This document shows, one piece after another, positions 37,526 through 46,335 of a DNA stretch of 64,000 nucleotides. Within the stretch, counting starts at the first letter, position 1. The number at the start of each line of letters is the position of its first letter. The notes beneath the pieces are model-generated. The model had not been told where the DNA came from and made no database searches. It saw only the letters and a list, made by a program, of their open reading frames with translations. Both the position numbers and the translations under genes were made by a program. The DNA lies in contig CACXBB010000002.1 in assembly GCA_902765735.1 (NCBI GenBank), positions 1-64,000 of the forward strand, in the 5' to 3' direction. This DNA is from an uncultured Eubacteriales bacterium (GTDB lineage Bacteria; Bacillota; Clostridia; Christensenellales; Aristaeellaceae).

Positions 37526-40516
37526 ATGAAGAAACGGGGTACGCTGCAAAAGAAGACCGCCTGAGCCCTTGCGGTGATGCTGGTGTCGATGCTGATCATC
37601 ACCCTCGCCCTCACCGGGCTGGGCATGCGCTTCACGCGGGGCCGCGAGCAGACCCGCAACCGCCTGAAGCTGAACGCCCTCGCGCAGATGCTGACCAATG
37701 AGAACGCCATCAAGGCGGCGGCGGTGGCGTCCTACGACGCGCACATCACCTCGACCCTGCGGCTGATGACCGATTCCCTCGCAGCGCTCTTCGAAGGGGC
37801 CAACTACAACGGGCCGCGGGTGTTCTCCGATGGGCTCGTCGTGCAGATATCGGGGGAGCGCGCCGTCCTGCCGGAGGACATGCCCTTTGACGGCTTGGCG
37901 CTCGACGCCGCGGATATACGCCAGAGCCTCCGGACGGGCGGGATGCGGGCCATGAACGTCGAGATCGACGGCTCGCCGTGCTTTCTGTCCTTCGCGGAGA
38001 TCTGCAGGGGGCTTGTCTACGTGGACATCACGCCGGAGCAGGAGTATCTGGACTACATCGGGCTCTACACCGCGCAGATCTACGAGGCCCTGGACAAGGC
38101 CGATGACGTGTTTGACGGCGCGACCCTCGTGATCGGGGAGCAGGACGGCCAGAGGGCCCTCTTGCGGACCTACGGGGACGTTGACGAGGATCTGACCCTG
38201 GCCGACCTGGGGCTCTCGTCGGGGGAGATCCCCTCCGGCGAATTTGAGGTCAAGCTGGGGGGAACGACATACACCTGCGCCGTGCTGCGGCCCGAGGCGG
38301 AGTGGCGCGACCGTTCGGACGTGACGGTATTACAGATGCTGCCGCTTCAAGCCCAGAAGCAGGAGAACCTGCGCTCGGCGCTGTTCATCGCCTTCACCGT
38401 GGCGCTGATCTTCGCGACCGTCATCACCTATGTGACGTCGGTGCAGAAGTACGTGATGGAGAACGAGATCACCGGCGATCAGGTGGCGCACTACGCGCCC
38501 CGGAAGATGCGCATCAAGCTGATCTACGCCGGGATCATCGGCGTGGTGGCCATATTCGCCATCACGCTGGTGGTGCAGGAGGTCAAGGAGCTCTACGTGG
38601 TGCTCCGGCACGGGCAGAACACGCTGAGCCTGCTCTCCCGGCAGCTTGAGCACGTGAACGACGACCGGGACGAGGGCATCGTCCGGGACCACGAGGACTG
38701 GTACGTCTACTACGGCCAGCGCATGGCGGAGCTGCTGTCGGAGCACCCCGAGCTGGCCACCCGGGAGACGCTCCAGACCTACTGCGACGACCTTGACATC
38801 GATTACATCGTGATGTTTGACGAAAACGGCAACCAGCAGCTCTGCAGCCGGGACTACTCCGGCCTGACGATGAGCCGAGGCCTCGGGCAGGACGCCTCCG
38901 ATTTCCAGCGGCTGCTGCTGGGCGTGCCGTCCATCGTCCACAAGCCGTCCGTGAACTCCGCCACGGGGCTGGAGCGCCAGAGGATCGGCGTGAAGCTGCC
39001 CACCGCCGACGGCCGTTACGGCGCGCTGATCATGGCGCTGATGCCGGAGAAGACCAGCATCAACGTGGACATCAACAACATCGAAGAGCAGATCAGCCTG
39101 ATCGCCACCGACGGCACCATGTGCTTTACCGCCGACCAGGCCACCGGCGCCATACTCTACGCCAACGACCCGGAGATGGTGGGCAATACCATCGCCGAGC
39201 GGGACCTGGCCCAGGAGAGCCTGCGGGACGGCTACATGGATTTCGCCTCCCTGGGCGGGGCGCGGCACTTCGTGATCACGGACCGGGAGGACGAGCTGAT
39301 CCTCTACTACGCCGTGCGCTACGGCGACATCTTTGAGATGGTGATCCAGTACGGGCTTGTGGCGGCGGGGCTGTTCGCGCTGGCGCTTGCCCTGCTGCTG
39401 GCGGTGCTGTTTCACGGCTACAACGATGTCACCTTCTCCGGATGGGCGGTCATCAACACCCCGGAGAGCCCCGACGGCGATGCCGGGGCGCACAGCGTCA
39501 TGAAGGACGCGACCAAGGCGGAGATCCGCAGGCGCGTCGTGACGGAGGGCCCCGCGACCTCCGTATGGGAAAAGCTCCTCCGGGCGATCCGCTGGCGCGA
39601 AAAGCTGCCGGAGGAGAAGTCCAACGCGGTATACCAGTCCTGCCTGTTTCTGCTGATGCTCTTCTGGGCAAACCGGCTGTTCAGCCGAAACCTGATCCAC
39701 GACAACTACGACTCGCTGGCGATGTTCCTGGTGCGGGGCGACTGGATGCGGGGCGCCAACCTGTTCGCGTTTTGCAGCATCATGCTGGTGGTGGGCTACG
39801 CCATCATGATCAACGTGGCGACACGATTCCTGATGGGGCTGACCTCGGGCTTTCTGATGCGCAAGGGCCAGACCATCTGCCGCCTGGTGGAGAGCTTCAT
39901 ACGCTACATCTCGCTGATCGTGGTATTGTACTTGACCCTCAACTATCTGGGCCTGCCCGTGGGCACGGTGGTGGGGTCGCTGGGCATCGCGTCGCTGGCG
40001 CTGTCCCTCGGCGCCCAGAATCTGGCCGCCGACATACTGGCGGGGCTGTTCATCGTGTTCGAGAGGACGTTCCAGGTGGGGGATGTCGTGGAGATCAACG
40101 GCAAGCACGGCAAGGTGCAGGAGATCGGCGTCCGCTCCACCAAGCTGATGCTGCCGGGCAACAACGTGCTGGTCCTGGGAAACCACTGCATTGAGGAGGT
40201 GCTCAACCTCACCTGCAAGCTCTCCTGGTGCAGCGTGGAGCTGCGGGTGCCCGCGCAGGCGTCGCTTCAGAAGATCGAGGAGGCGCTCAGGCGCGAGCTT
40301 CCGGAAATCTCAAAGCGGTGCGACGAGATCGTCGGGCCGCTGAACTACGTGGGCGTGACCGAGATCGGCGGCGACATCGGCACCTACATGGGCGTGCCCA
40401 CACGGACGCTGACCGTCAGCGCCGAATGCCGCGAGGAGGACAAGTATTCGGTCAGGCTCTTCATCATCAGGGAGATGTGTCTGCTCTTCGAGCGAGAGGG
40501 CATCGAGCTCATGTGA
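37526..40516 (+). pseudogene. Sensor-type MscS mechanosensitive channel protein with in-frame TGA at codon 13
   Basis: A well-placed start (GGGAGG 8 bases before ATG 37526) opens the frame, which reads 12 codons to a TGA at 37562-37564 and then continues in the same frame for about 980 codons. The codons straddling the TGA (KKTA, then ALAVMLVSMLII) read as a normal N-terminus leading into a membrane segment, so a Trp or Arg codon was probably mutated. A GTG/ATG at 37574/37577 could restart but lacks a clear RBS. Two extracellular sensor-like regions flank a helix near residue 275 and another near 325; helices follow near 600 and 700, and the MscS domain ends it (LALSLGAQNLAADILAGLF, FQVGDVVEINGKHGKVQEIG). 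Confidence 0.8.
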
Positions 40517-40553
40517 CCAAACGGAGTATACTGTCGGAAACGGAGGGATCCAC

Positions 40554-41102
40554 ATGCTTTTTCAGGAACTGGGCAAGCTGAAGCGATCGTCCATCATGAC
40601 CTCCATCGTGCTCATGGCGATGGGCATCGTCATGGTCATCTGCCCGGATCGCTACACCGGCGCGGTGGTGTCCGCGCTGGGCTGCGTGATGCTGCTGTGC
40701 GCCATCGTGATGATACTGGATTTCATCGCCAGCCGCAAGGTACTGATCCATTACGTCTACCTGACATTCGCCCTGATCATGGGCATACTGGGCGGGTCGG
40801 TGCTGATATTCATCGACCACATTGTGGGCATCGTGGGCACGATGTTCGGGTGCATGCTGATCGCGGACGGCGTGGTGGGCGTGTTCATGACGCTGATGTA
40901 CGTCCGGCGCTCCCAGCGCAAGGGCTGGTGGATACTGATCGTGCTGGACGCGCTTTTGCTGCTGTTCGGGCTGATCATACTGGTCAACCCCTGGTGGGAT
41001 TCGCCCGCCGCGCTGTTTGACATCATCGGCGGCGTGCTGCTGTTCTCCTCGGTGGTGAGCATGGTGCGCCTGATACTCGTCTGGCCGATCAAGGGCGTTT
41101 AA
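40554..41102 (+). CDS. DUF308/HdeD-family membrane protein
   Basis: 182 residues, about six short membrane helices, GGAGGG before the ATG. Repeated helix pairs with segments such as LGCVMLLCAIVMILDFI and GMFGCML-type turns (VGTMFGCMLIADGVVGVFM) match the HdeD/DUF308 fold. Role unknown; in other bacteria linked to acid or membrane stress. It lies between the MscS-type gene and the UbiB gene, all co-directional, suggesting an envelope-stress operon (inference). Confidence 0.8.
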   Translation: MLFQELGKLKRSSIMTSIVLMAMGIVMVICPDRYTGAVVSALGCVMLLCAIVMILDFIASRKVLIHYVYLTFALIMGILGGSVLIFIDHIVGIVGTMFGCMLIADGVVGVFMTLMYVRRSQRKGWWILIVLDALLLLFGLIILVNPWWDSPAALFDIIGGVLLFSSVVSMVRLILVWPIKGV

Positions 41103-41115
41103 GGAGGATGCGACA

Positions 41116-42930
41116 ATGAAGGACGATCATGAGAAGACATTGAATAATACGCCCGAAGCGCCGAAGAAGCGGGCCAAGGCTGCCCCGAAGCCCGCGCACG
41201 CGGCAAAGCCGTCGCTGCCAGGCAAGGAGGATCTGCAGCGGGAGCTCGAGAACCGCAAAAAGCAGCTGGAGCACACCACCATGGTGATGAGCGAAAAGCT
41301 CAGACAATTGCTGTCGGACGAGATCGAGTCCATGCGCAAGCGGGAGAAGGGGCGCGCCGCGGAGATACTGGGCGTGTTCGCAAAGCACAACTTCTACGCC
41401 AACGGCTTCACCCCCGTAGAGATGCGCACAACGCTGGAGGACCTGGGGCCGACCTACGTCAAGATCGGCCAGATCATGTCAAGCCGCGTCGATCTGCTGC
41501 CGGAAAGCTACTGCAAGGAGCTTGAGAAGCTCCGGCAGAACGTCAAGGAGCTCGACCCGGAGGTTGCCCGCGCCGTGATCGAACAGGAGACGGGCAGGAA
41601 GATCGACGACATCTTCCTCGAATTCAGGGACAAGCCCCTGGGCTCCGCCTCCATCGGACAGGTCCACTACGGCATCCTGAAGGACGGCACGCAGGTCGTC
41701 ACCAAGGTGCAGCGGCCCCTGATCGCCGACATGATGCGCAAGGACTTCGTGCTGCTGAAGAAGCTGGCGCGCCTGGTGAACATCGTCAACGAGGGCAACG
41801 ATGACGAGGACGAGACGGTGGACCTGCTGTCGGTGATCTCCGAGATGGAAAAGGTCACCGAGGAGGAGCTGGACTTCCGCGTGGAGGCGGAGAACACCCG
41901 CTTCTTCAAGGCGCACTGCATCGAGGACGAGAACGTGATCACCTGCCCCACGGTGATCGACGATCTGACCACCGAGCGCATATTCACCATGACCTTCGTG
42001 GACGGCTATTCCATCTCCAAGAAGGACAAGCTGGTGGAGGAGGGCTACGACCCCGTGGCCATCGGCCGCGTGATCGTCGAAAATTACGTCCATCAGGTGC
42101 TGGACGTGGGCACCTTCCATGCCGACCCGCACCAGGGCAACATCATGGTCAGCCACGGCAAGCCGTACTGGATCGACTTCGGCATGATCGGGCGCATCAG
42201 CGAGGCCGACGTGAACACCATACAGTCGCTGATCCTCTCGCTGCTGGGCCGGGACCTGGACGCGATGGTCAACGCCGTGATGTCCATGGGCGCGACCTCG
42301 CCGAAGACCAACCGCAACCGGCTGATGGAGGACGCGGACGTGATGTTCGACCGCTACATGAACGTCACCAGCATCAGCGAAATCGACCTGTCCCGGCTGC
42401 TGGAGGAGGTCACAAACCTGTGCGCCGTCCACCACATCACGCTGCCCGGCAAGTACACCATGCTGGTGCGCTCCATCGCCACCATCGAGGGCGTGATCGA
42501 ACAGCTCTGCCCGGAGCTCAACCTGTTCGAGCTGCTGTCCAACAAGCTGATGGACCGGGCGAGGAAGAGCCTGGACATCCAGCAGGAGCTCGTCAAGATG
42601 GGCAAGGACGTGCTGGAGGTGGGCAGGAAGGCCACGAAGATGCCGGAACTCACCTATGACCTGCTCAACAACATGGTCAAGGGCCGGATGAAGATGAACC
42701 TGGAGCTCACCGGCTACGAGGAGCTGCTGAAGCGTGGGGGCGACATCGTCACGGACGTGGTGCTGGCGCTGTTCGCGTGCATGCTGTTCTTCGGGTCCTG
42801 CATACTCTGCACCGCCGACATCGAGCCCAAGACCCCCAACGGCATGCCCCTGATCGCCGCGACGGGCCTGCTGTTCGCCGTCGGGCTGGCCATCTACACG
42901 GTGCGGAAGCTGTCGAAGAAGAAAAAGTAA
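41116..42930 (+). CDS. UbiB/AarF/ABC1-family atypical kinase
   Basis: 604 residues. A charged N-terminal tail (about 60 residues, Ala/Lys/Pro-rich) precedes the family motif LGPTYVKIGQIMSSR (KxGQ) and the Ala-rich-loop equivalent PLGSASIGQVHYG. The catalytic segments FHADPHQGNIMV and YWIDFGMIGRI are present. Two C-terminal helices (LALFACMLFFGSCIL, PLIAATGLLFAVGLAIY) anchor it to the membrane, as in UbiB and COQ8. Known members have ATPase activity supporting isoprenoid lipid metabolism; ubiquinone synthesis is not expected in an anaerobe like this. GGAGG lies 13 bases from the DUF308 stop. Confidence 0.92.
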   Translation: MKDDHEKTLNNTPEAPKKRAKAAPKPAHAAKPSLPGKEDLQRELENRKKQLEHTTMVMSEKLRQLLSDEIESMRKREKGRAAEILGVFAKHNFYANGFTPVEMRTTLEDLGPTYVKIGQIMSSRVDLLPESYCKELEKLRQNVKELDPEVARAVIEQETGRKIDDIFLEFRDKPLGSASIGQVHYGILKDGTQVVTKVQRPLIADMMRKDFVLLKKLARLVNIVNEGNDDEDETVDLLSVISEMEKVTEEELDFRVEAENTRFFKAHCIEDENVITCPTVIDDLTTERIFTMTFVDGYSISKKDKLVEEGYDPVAIGRVIVENYVHQVLDVGTFHADPHQGNIMVSHGKPYWIDFGMIGRISEADVNTIQSLILSLLGRDLDAMVNAVMSMGATSPKTNRNRLMEDADVMFDRYMNVTSISEIDLSRLLEEVTNLCAVHHITLPGKYTMLVRSIATIEGVIEQLCPELNLFELLSNKLMDRARKSLDIQQELVKMGKDVLEVGRKATKMPELTYDLLNNMVKGRMKMNLELTGYEELLKRGGDIVTDVVLALFACMLFFGSCILCTADIEPKTPNGMPLIAATGLLFAVGLAIYTVRKLSKKKK

Positions 42931-42935
42931 GTGAT

Positions 42936-44006
42936 TTACAGGTTCAAACCGCGCTGGCCGGAATCGCCTTCGCCGTTTTTGAAATAGCGGTGCAGATCGT
43001 AGGGCGCGTAGATGCCGCTGTCGGTCACCACGCCGGAGACGAGGTGGGGCGGGGTGATGTCGAAGCTGGGGTAATACCCCTTGACGCCCCGGGCGGCGGT
43101 GCGCACGCCCATGGCCTGGAGCACGAACTCCGGGTCGCGCATCTCGATGGTCACGGTGTCGATGGTGGGGTGGCCCGGGTCCGGCGCGCCGGTGACGAAG
43201 TAGGGAATGCCCATATATTTGGCGACGATGGCGATCTGGAAGGTGCCCACCTTGTTGACCACGTGGCCGTCGAGGCAGATGGCGTCGGCGGCGGAGGTGA
43301 ACACGTCCACCTGCTCGTTCTGCATGACCGTGGCGGGCATGTTGTCGGTGATCACCGTCACGTCGAAGCCCATGTCATGACACACCGTGGCGGTCAGACG
43401 CGCGCCCTGGAAATAGGGGCGGGTCTCGGGGCAGAACACGCGGATGTTCTTGCCCCTTTCTTTGCACACCTTCAGCATCATGCCGACGATGGTCTCCCCG
43501 AAGCACTGGGTCATGACCGTGCCGCCGTCGGGAAACATGTCCACCAGGTACGCCGCGGTGCGGTACACCTTGCTGTAGCGCAGGTTGTTGGCTTCGATGG
43601 TGTGGTCCATCACGGCCTGCGCCGCGTCACCCCCGGCCTCGATGGCGCGCCGGGCGGCGTCGAGGCAGCCTCCTGTGATGATCTTCATCCGGGAGACGGT
43701 GGTGGGCCGGGCGTGGCTGATGTTGTCGGCGGCGTCCTCGAGCCATTGAAGCTGGTCGGCGGCGCGCCTGTCGCGGCACTCGCGGGCGGCGAGGGCCATG
43801 CCCATGGCCGCGGCGGTGTAGGGCCCGGCGCTCTGGGTGACCATGTCCGCGATGGCCTGTGTGACCTCCTGGTGGGTCCGGCAAGTCACGAATGCCACCT
43901 TCCCGGGGTAGACGCGCCGGTCCAGTATGCGCACGACATCGCCGTCGAACCAGGCGATGTTTTCATATTGCAGCATGAACGCCAGATCTCTGTCCTGTCT
44001 CTCCAT
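42936..44006 (-). CDS. MtnA/eIF2B-like sugar-phosphate isomerase (variant)
   Basis: 356 residues. VMTQCFGETI holds the catalytic Cys, VFCPETRPYFQGARLTA the substrate motif, and FTSAADAICLDGHVVNKVGT the catalytic Asp and the NKxGT motif of methylthioribose-1-phosphate isomerase. The usual VRGAPAIG phosphate loop is replaced by VTQSAGPYTAA, so the substrate may differ from methylthioribose 1-phosphate; 5-deoxyribose or ribose 1-phosphate derivatives are candidates. Third gene of an operon with nucleoside phosphorylase and MtaD-type deaminase, whose products would feed it. GGGAG overlaps the stop of the deaminase gene. Confidence 0.83.
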   Translation of the reverse strand: MERQDRDLAFMLQYENIAWFDGDVVRILDRRVYPGKVAFVTCRTHQEVTQAIADMVTQSAGPYTAAAMGMALAARECRDRRAADQLQWLEDAADNISHARPTTVSRMKIITGGCLDAARRAIEAGGDAAQAVMDHTIEANNLRYSKVYRTAAYLVDMFPDGGTVMTQCFGETIVGMMLKVCKERGKNIRVFCPETRPYFQGARLTATVCHDMGFDVTVITDNMPATVMQNEQVDVFTSAADAICLDGHVVNKVGTFQIAIVAKYMGIPYFVTGAPDPGHPTIDTVTIEMRDPEFVLQAMGVRTAARGVKGYYPSFDITPPHLVSGVVTDSGIYAPYDLHRYFKNGEGDSGQRGLNL

Positions 44007-44011
44007 ACGTT

Positions 44012-45322
44012 TTATCTCCCGTACAGCCGCTTCACGGCCTGCTTCGCGTCGTACATCGCCTTTTCCCGGTCGATGGTCAGGTATTCGCCGTTTTCATACA
44101 GTATCCTGCCGTCCGCCATGGTCATGCAGACGTCGGAGGCCTGGGCGGAATACGTCAGCATCGGCAGCGGCTCAAAGGCCGGGTAGAGGTGCGGCCGGTC
44201 CATGTCCACCGCGACGATGTCGGCCTTCTTGCCCACGGCCAGGCGGCCGGTGTCGTCCCGGCCCTGAAGCCTTGCGCCGTTCACCGTGGCCATGCGCAGT
44301 ATGGTCGAAGGGGGCATCAGCTCGGGGTCCAGCCGGCAGCCGTTCATGATGATGGAAGCGAGGTGCATCTCCTCAAACAGGTTCAAGTTGTTGTTGCTGG
44401 CCGCGCCGTCGGTGCCCAGCGCCACGCAGAGCCCCATCTCCAGCATCTCCGGCACCGGCGCGAAGCCGCTGCCCAGCTTTAAGTTGCTGGTGGGGTTGTG
44501 GATGGGATAGACGCCGTGGGCTTTGAGGATTTTCAGGTCCTCGGGGGTGCACCAGACGCAGTGGGCGGCGGCGGTGGGCAGGTCGAATATGCCCATGGCC
44601 TCGAACCACGCGGCGGGCGTCATGCCGTGGCGACCGATGCACTCCTCGTGCTCCTTGCGGGTCTCCGACAGGTGGATCTGCACCCGCGCGCCCTTGTCGC
44701 GGTAGGGGCGGATCTGATCGGCATAGTAGTGGGTCACGGCGTCGTTGATGGTGTACTCGGCGTGCACGGCGAAGTCCACATGCACGCGCCCATTCTGGCA
44801 GCCGTGGAATTCGTCGAACAGCGCCAGGGATTCCTTGACGCGGACGTTCTTCTCCGGGAGCTCCGAGGGGTCGAAGGCCTGCACCACACGGGTCAGGTTC
44901 ACCTTCATGCCCACCTGCTCGTTGAGCTCGATGAGGGTCTTCGGCTCCATGTACATGTCGCTGAATGACGTCACGCCGCTTGAGAGCATCTCAAGGACGG
45001 CCAGCTCGTTGCCCGCGATGAAGTCATCCGTCTTCATGCGGTCCTCCACGGGGAACACGGCCTCAAACAGCCAGCGGTCCAGCGGCAGGTCGCTGCCGAT
45101 GCCTCGAAGCAGCATCATAGCCGCGTGGCAGTGGCAGTTGATGAGGCCGGGGATCAGCAGCTTGCCCCGCATGTCCTTCACAAGGTCATAGGCGGCCTGC
45201 GGCCTTTCCGCGCCGATGTAGTCGATGGTGTCGCCGTCCACGCCCAGGAAGCCCTCGGGGATGTAGTCGAACCGGTCGTCCTTCCAGGCCAGTATGCCGG
45301 CGTTCTTGAACAGCAGTTTCAC
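44012..45322 (-). CDS. MtaD/DadD-type 5'-modified adenosine deaminase (amidohydrolase)
   Basis: 436 residues. GLINCHCHAAMMLLRGIGSDLP in full family form (HxH then LLRG), VQIHLSETRKE, AAHCVWCTPED, HNPTSNLKLGSG and LGTDGAASNNNLNLFEE are the signature of MTA/SAH/5'-deoxyadenosine deaminases. It converts adenosine-type by-products of SAM chemistry to inosine forms. Its ATG overlaps the stop of the purine nucleoside phosphorylase gene, and an MtnA-like isomerase follows, which supports this role strongly. Confidence 0.9.
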   Translation of the reverse strand: MKLLFKNAGILAWKDDRFDYIPEGFLGVDGDTIDYIGAERPQAAYDLVKDMRGKLLIPGLINCHCHAAMMLLRGIGSDLPLDRWLFEAVFPVEDRMKTDDFIAGNELAVLEMLSSGVTSFSDMYMEPKTLIELNEQVGMKVNLTRVVQAFDPSELPEKNVRVKESLALFDEFHGCQNGRVHVDFAVHAEYTINDAVTHYYADQIRPYRDKGARVQIHLSETRKEHEECIGRHGMTPAAWFEAMGIFDLPTAAAHCVWCTPEDLKILKAHGVYPIHNPTSNLKLGSGFAPVPEMLEMGLCVALGTDGAASNNNLNLFEEMHLASIIMNGCRLDPELMPPSTILRMATVNGARLQGRDDTGRLAVGKKADIVAVDMDRPHLYPAFEPLPMLTYSAQASDVCMTMADGRILYENGEYLTIDREKAMYDAKQAVKRLYGR

Positions 45323-46155
45323 AGTGATACCTCCCTCATGCGGTCGATGATTTTGATGAGATAGCCGCTCAGTTGCGCGGCGATCCTCTGAGCGGTCTCG
45401 AGGACCTCCCCGGTGGTCAGCGGCGTCTCAAGCACGCCGGCGGCCATGTTGGTCATGACGCTCAGGCACAGTAGCGGCATGCCGCAGTGGGCGGCCGTCA
45501 GCGCCTCCGTGACGGTGGACATGCCCACGGCGTCGGCCCCGAGGATGCGGGCGGCGCGGATCTCCGCCGGAGTCTCGTACTGCGGGCCGGTGAAGAACAT
45601 GTACACGCCCTCGTGGACCGTGAGGCCGGTGCCCGCGGCGCAGTCCAGGGCGAGTTTGCGAAGCTCGGGGGTGTACATACGGCTCACGTCGAAGAAGCGG
45701 GGGCCGAAGGCGTCCACGTTTTTGCCGCGCAGCGGGCTTGGACCGTTCAGCTTGATGTGGTCCGTGACGATCATGATGTCGCCCGGGCGGTAACCGGCGT
45801 TCACCGCGCCGGCGGCGTTGGTCAGTATCACGGCCCTGGCACCCAGCAGTTTGAACACCCTTATCGGGATCACCAGCTGCTCGAAGTCGTAGCCCTCATA
45901 GGTGTGGAAGCGCCCGGACATGCACACCACGCGACGGCCAGCAACGGTGCCGAAGATCAGCTTGCCCGCGTGGCCCTGCACCGTGGAGACGAGGAAGTTC
46001 GGAATGTCGGCGTAATCGATGACGATCGCGTCCTCGACGGCGTCCGCGAAGGGCCCCAGGAACGACCCCAGCACGATGGCGATCTCCGGCTCCCAGGGGA
46101 CGAATCGGCGTATGTAATCCACCGATTTTTGGAAGTATTCGAGCGTGTAGTCCAT
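45319..46155 (-). CDS. punA: Purine nucleoside phosphorylase, trimeric (PunA family)
   Basis: 278 residues from the ATG at 46155, 9 bases after AGGAGG. IVLGSFLGPFAD, STVQGHAGKLIFG, MSGRFHTYEGYD, LTNAAGAVNAGYRPGD, FTGPQYETPAE and VGMSTVTEALTAAHCGM are class I PNP motifs. The Asn in SVMTNMAAG corresponds to the residue that selects 6-oxopurines, so inosine- and guanosine-type nucleosides are expected substrates. With the deaminase next to it, this gives deaminate-then-phosphorolyse order. First gene of the operon; divergent from the nucleoside transporter. Confidence 0.92.
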   Translation of the reverse strand: MDYTLEYFQKSVDYIRRFVPWEPEIAIVLGSFLGPFADAVEDAIVIDYADIPNFLVSTVQGHAGKLIFGTVAGRRVVCMSGRFHTYEGYDFEQLVIPIRVFKLLGARAVILTNAAGAVNAGYRPGDIMIVTDHIKLNGPSPLRGKNVDAFGPRFFDVSRMYTPELRKLALDCAAGTGLTVHEGVYMFFTGPQYETPAEIRAARILGADAVGMSTVTEALTAAHCGMPLLCLSVMTNMAAGVLETPLTTGEVLETAQRIAAQLSGYLIKIIDRMREVSL

Positions 46156-46190
46156 GAGCGTCCGCCTCCTGTCGTGATATTGTTGGTACA

Positions 46191-46219
46191 ATTTTATCAT
46201 GACCGGGCGGGTTCGTCAA
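46191..46219 (-). promoter_or_regulatory. Sigma-A promoter of the punA-deaminase-isomerase operon
   Basis: On the minus strand TTGACG, 17 bases, TAAAAT, 36 bases before the punA start. It lies in the 180-base divergent region shared with the nucleoside ABC operon. Confidence 0.8.
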
Positions 46220-46274
46220 CGGCGCGGAACATCCGTGATATCAAAATATAACTGAAAAATGGACGGATTGGGGC

Positions 46275-46303
46275 TCGACATTGTGATCGGAAAGTGATAT
46301 TAT
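46275..46303 (+). promoter_or_regulatory. Sigma-A promoter of the nucleoside ABC operon
   Basis: TCGACA, 17 bases, TATTAT, 33 bases before the binding-protein ATG. The -10 is embedded in an AT-rich palindrome. Confidence 0.62.
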
Positions 46304-46310
46304 TATATCA
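46295..46310. promoter_or_regulatory. Candidate operator palindrome on the -10 region
   Basis: TGATAT-TATT-ATATCA is a 16-base palindrome overlapping the -10 of the nucleoside ABC promoter. Such placement would allow a repressor to block polymerase. No regulator gene is adjacent. Confidence 0.45.
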
Positions 46311-46335
46311 TAAATATTATAAAGGAGTGAGCCCC

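Noticed and set aside
37562..37564. Selenocysteine at the in-frame TGA
   Set aside because: The position is in a basic N-terminal tail before a membrane helix with no catalytic context, I see no convincing SECIS hairpin just downstream, and no Sec genes are in the window.
38330..40186. 618-codon minus-strand ORF opposite the sensor-MscS gene
   Set aside because: Shadow frame; the plus strand has the MscS motifs, promoter and RBS.
41116..42930. Ubiquinone biosynthesis role for the UbiB-family protein
   Set aside because: No other ubi genes and an anaerobic gene content; the kinase family is widespread without ubiquinone.
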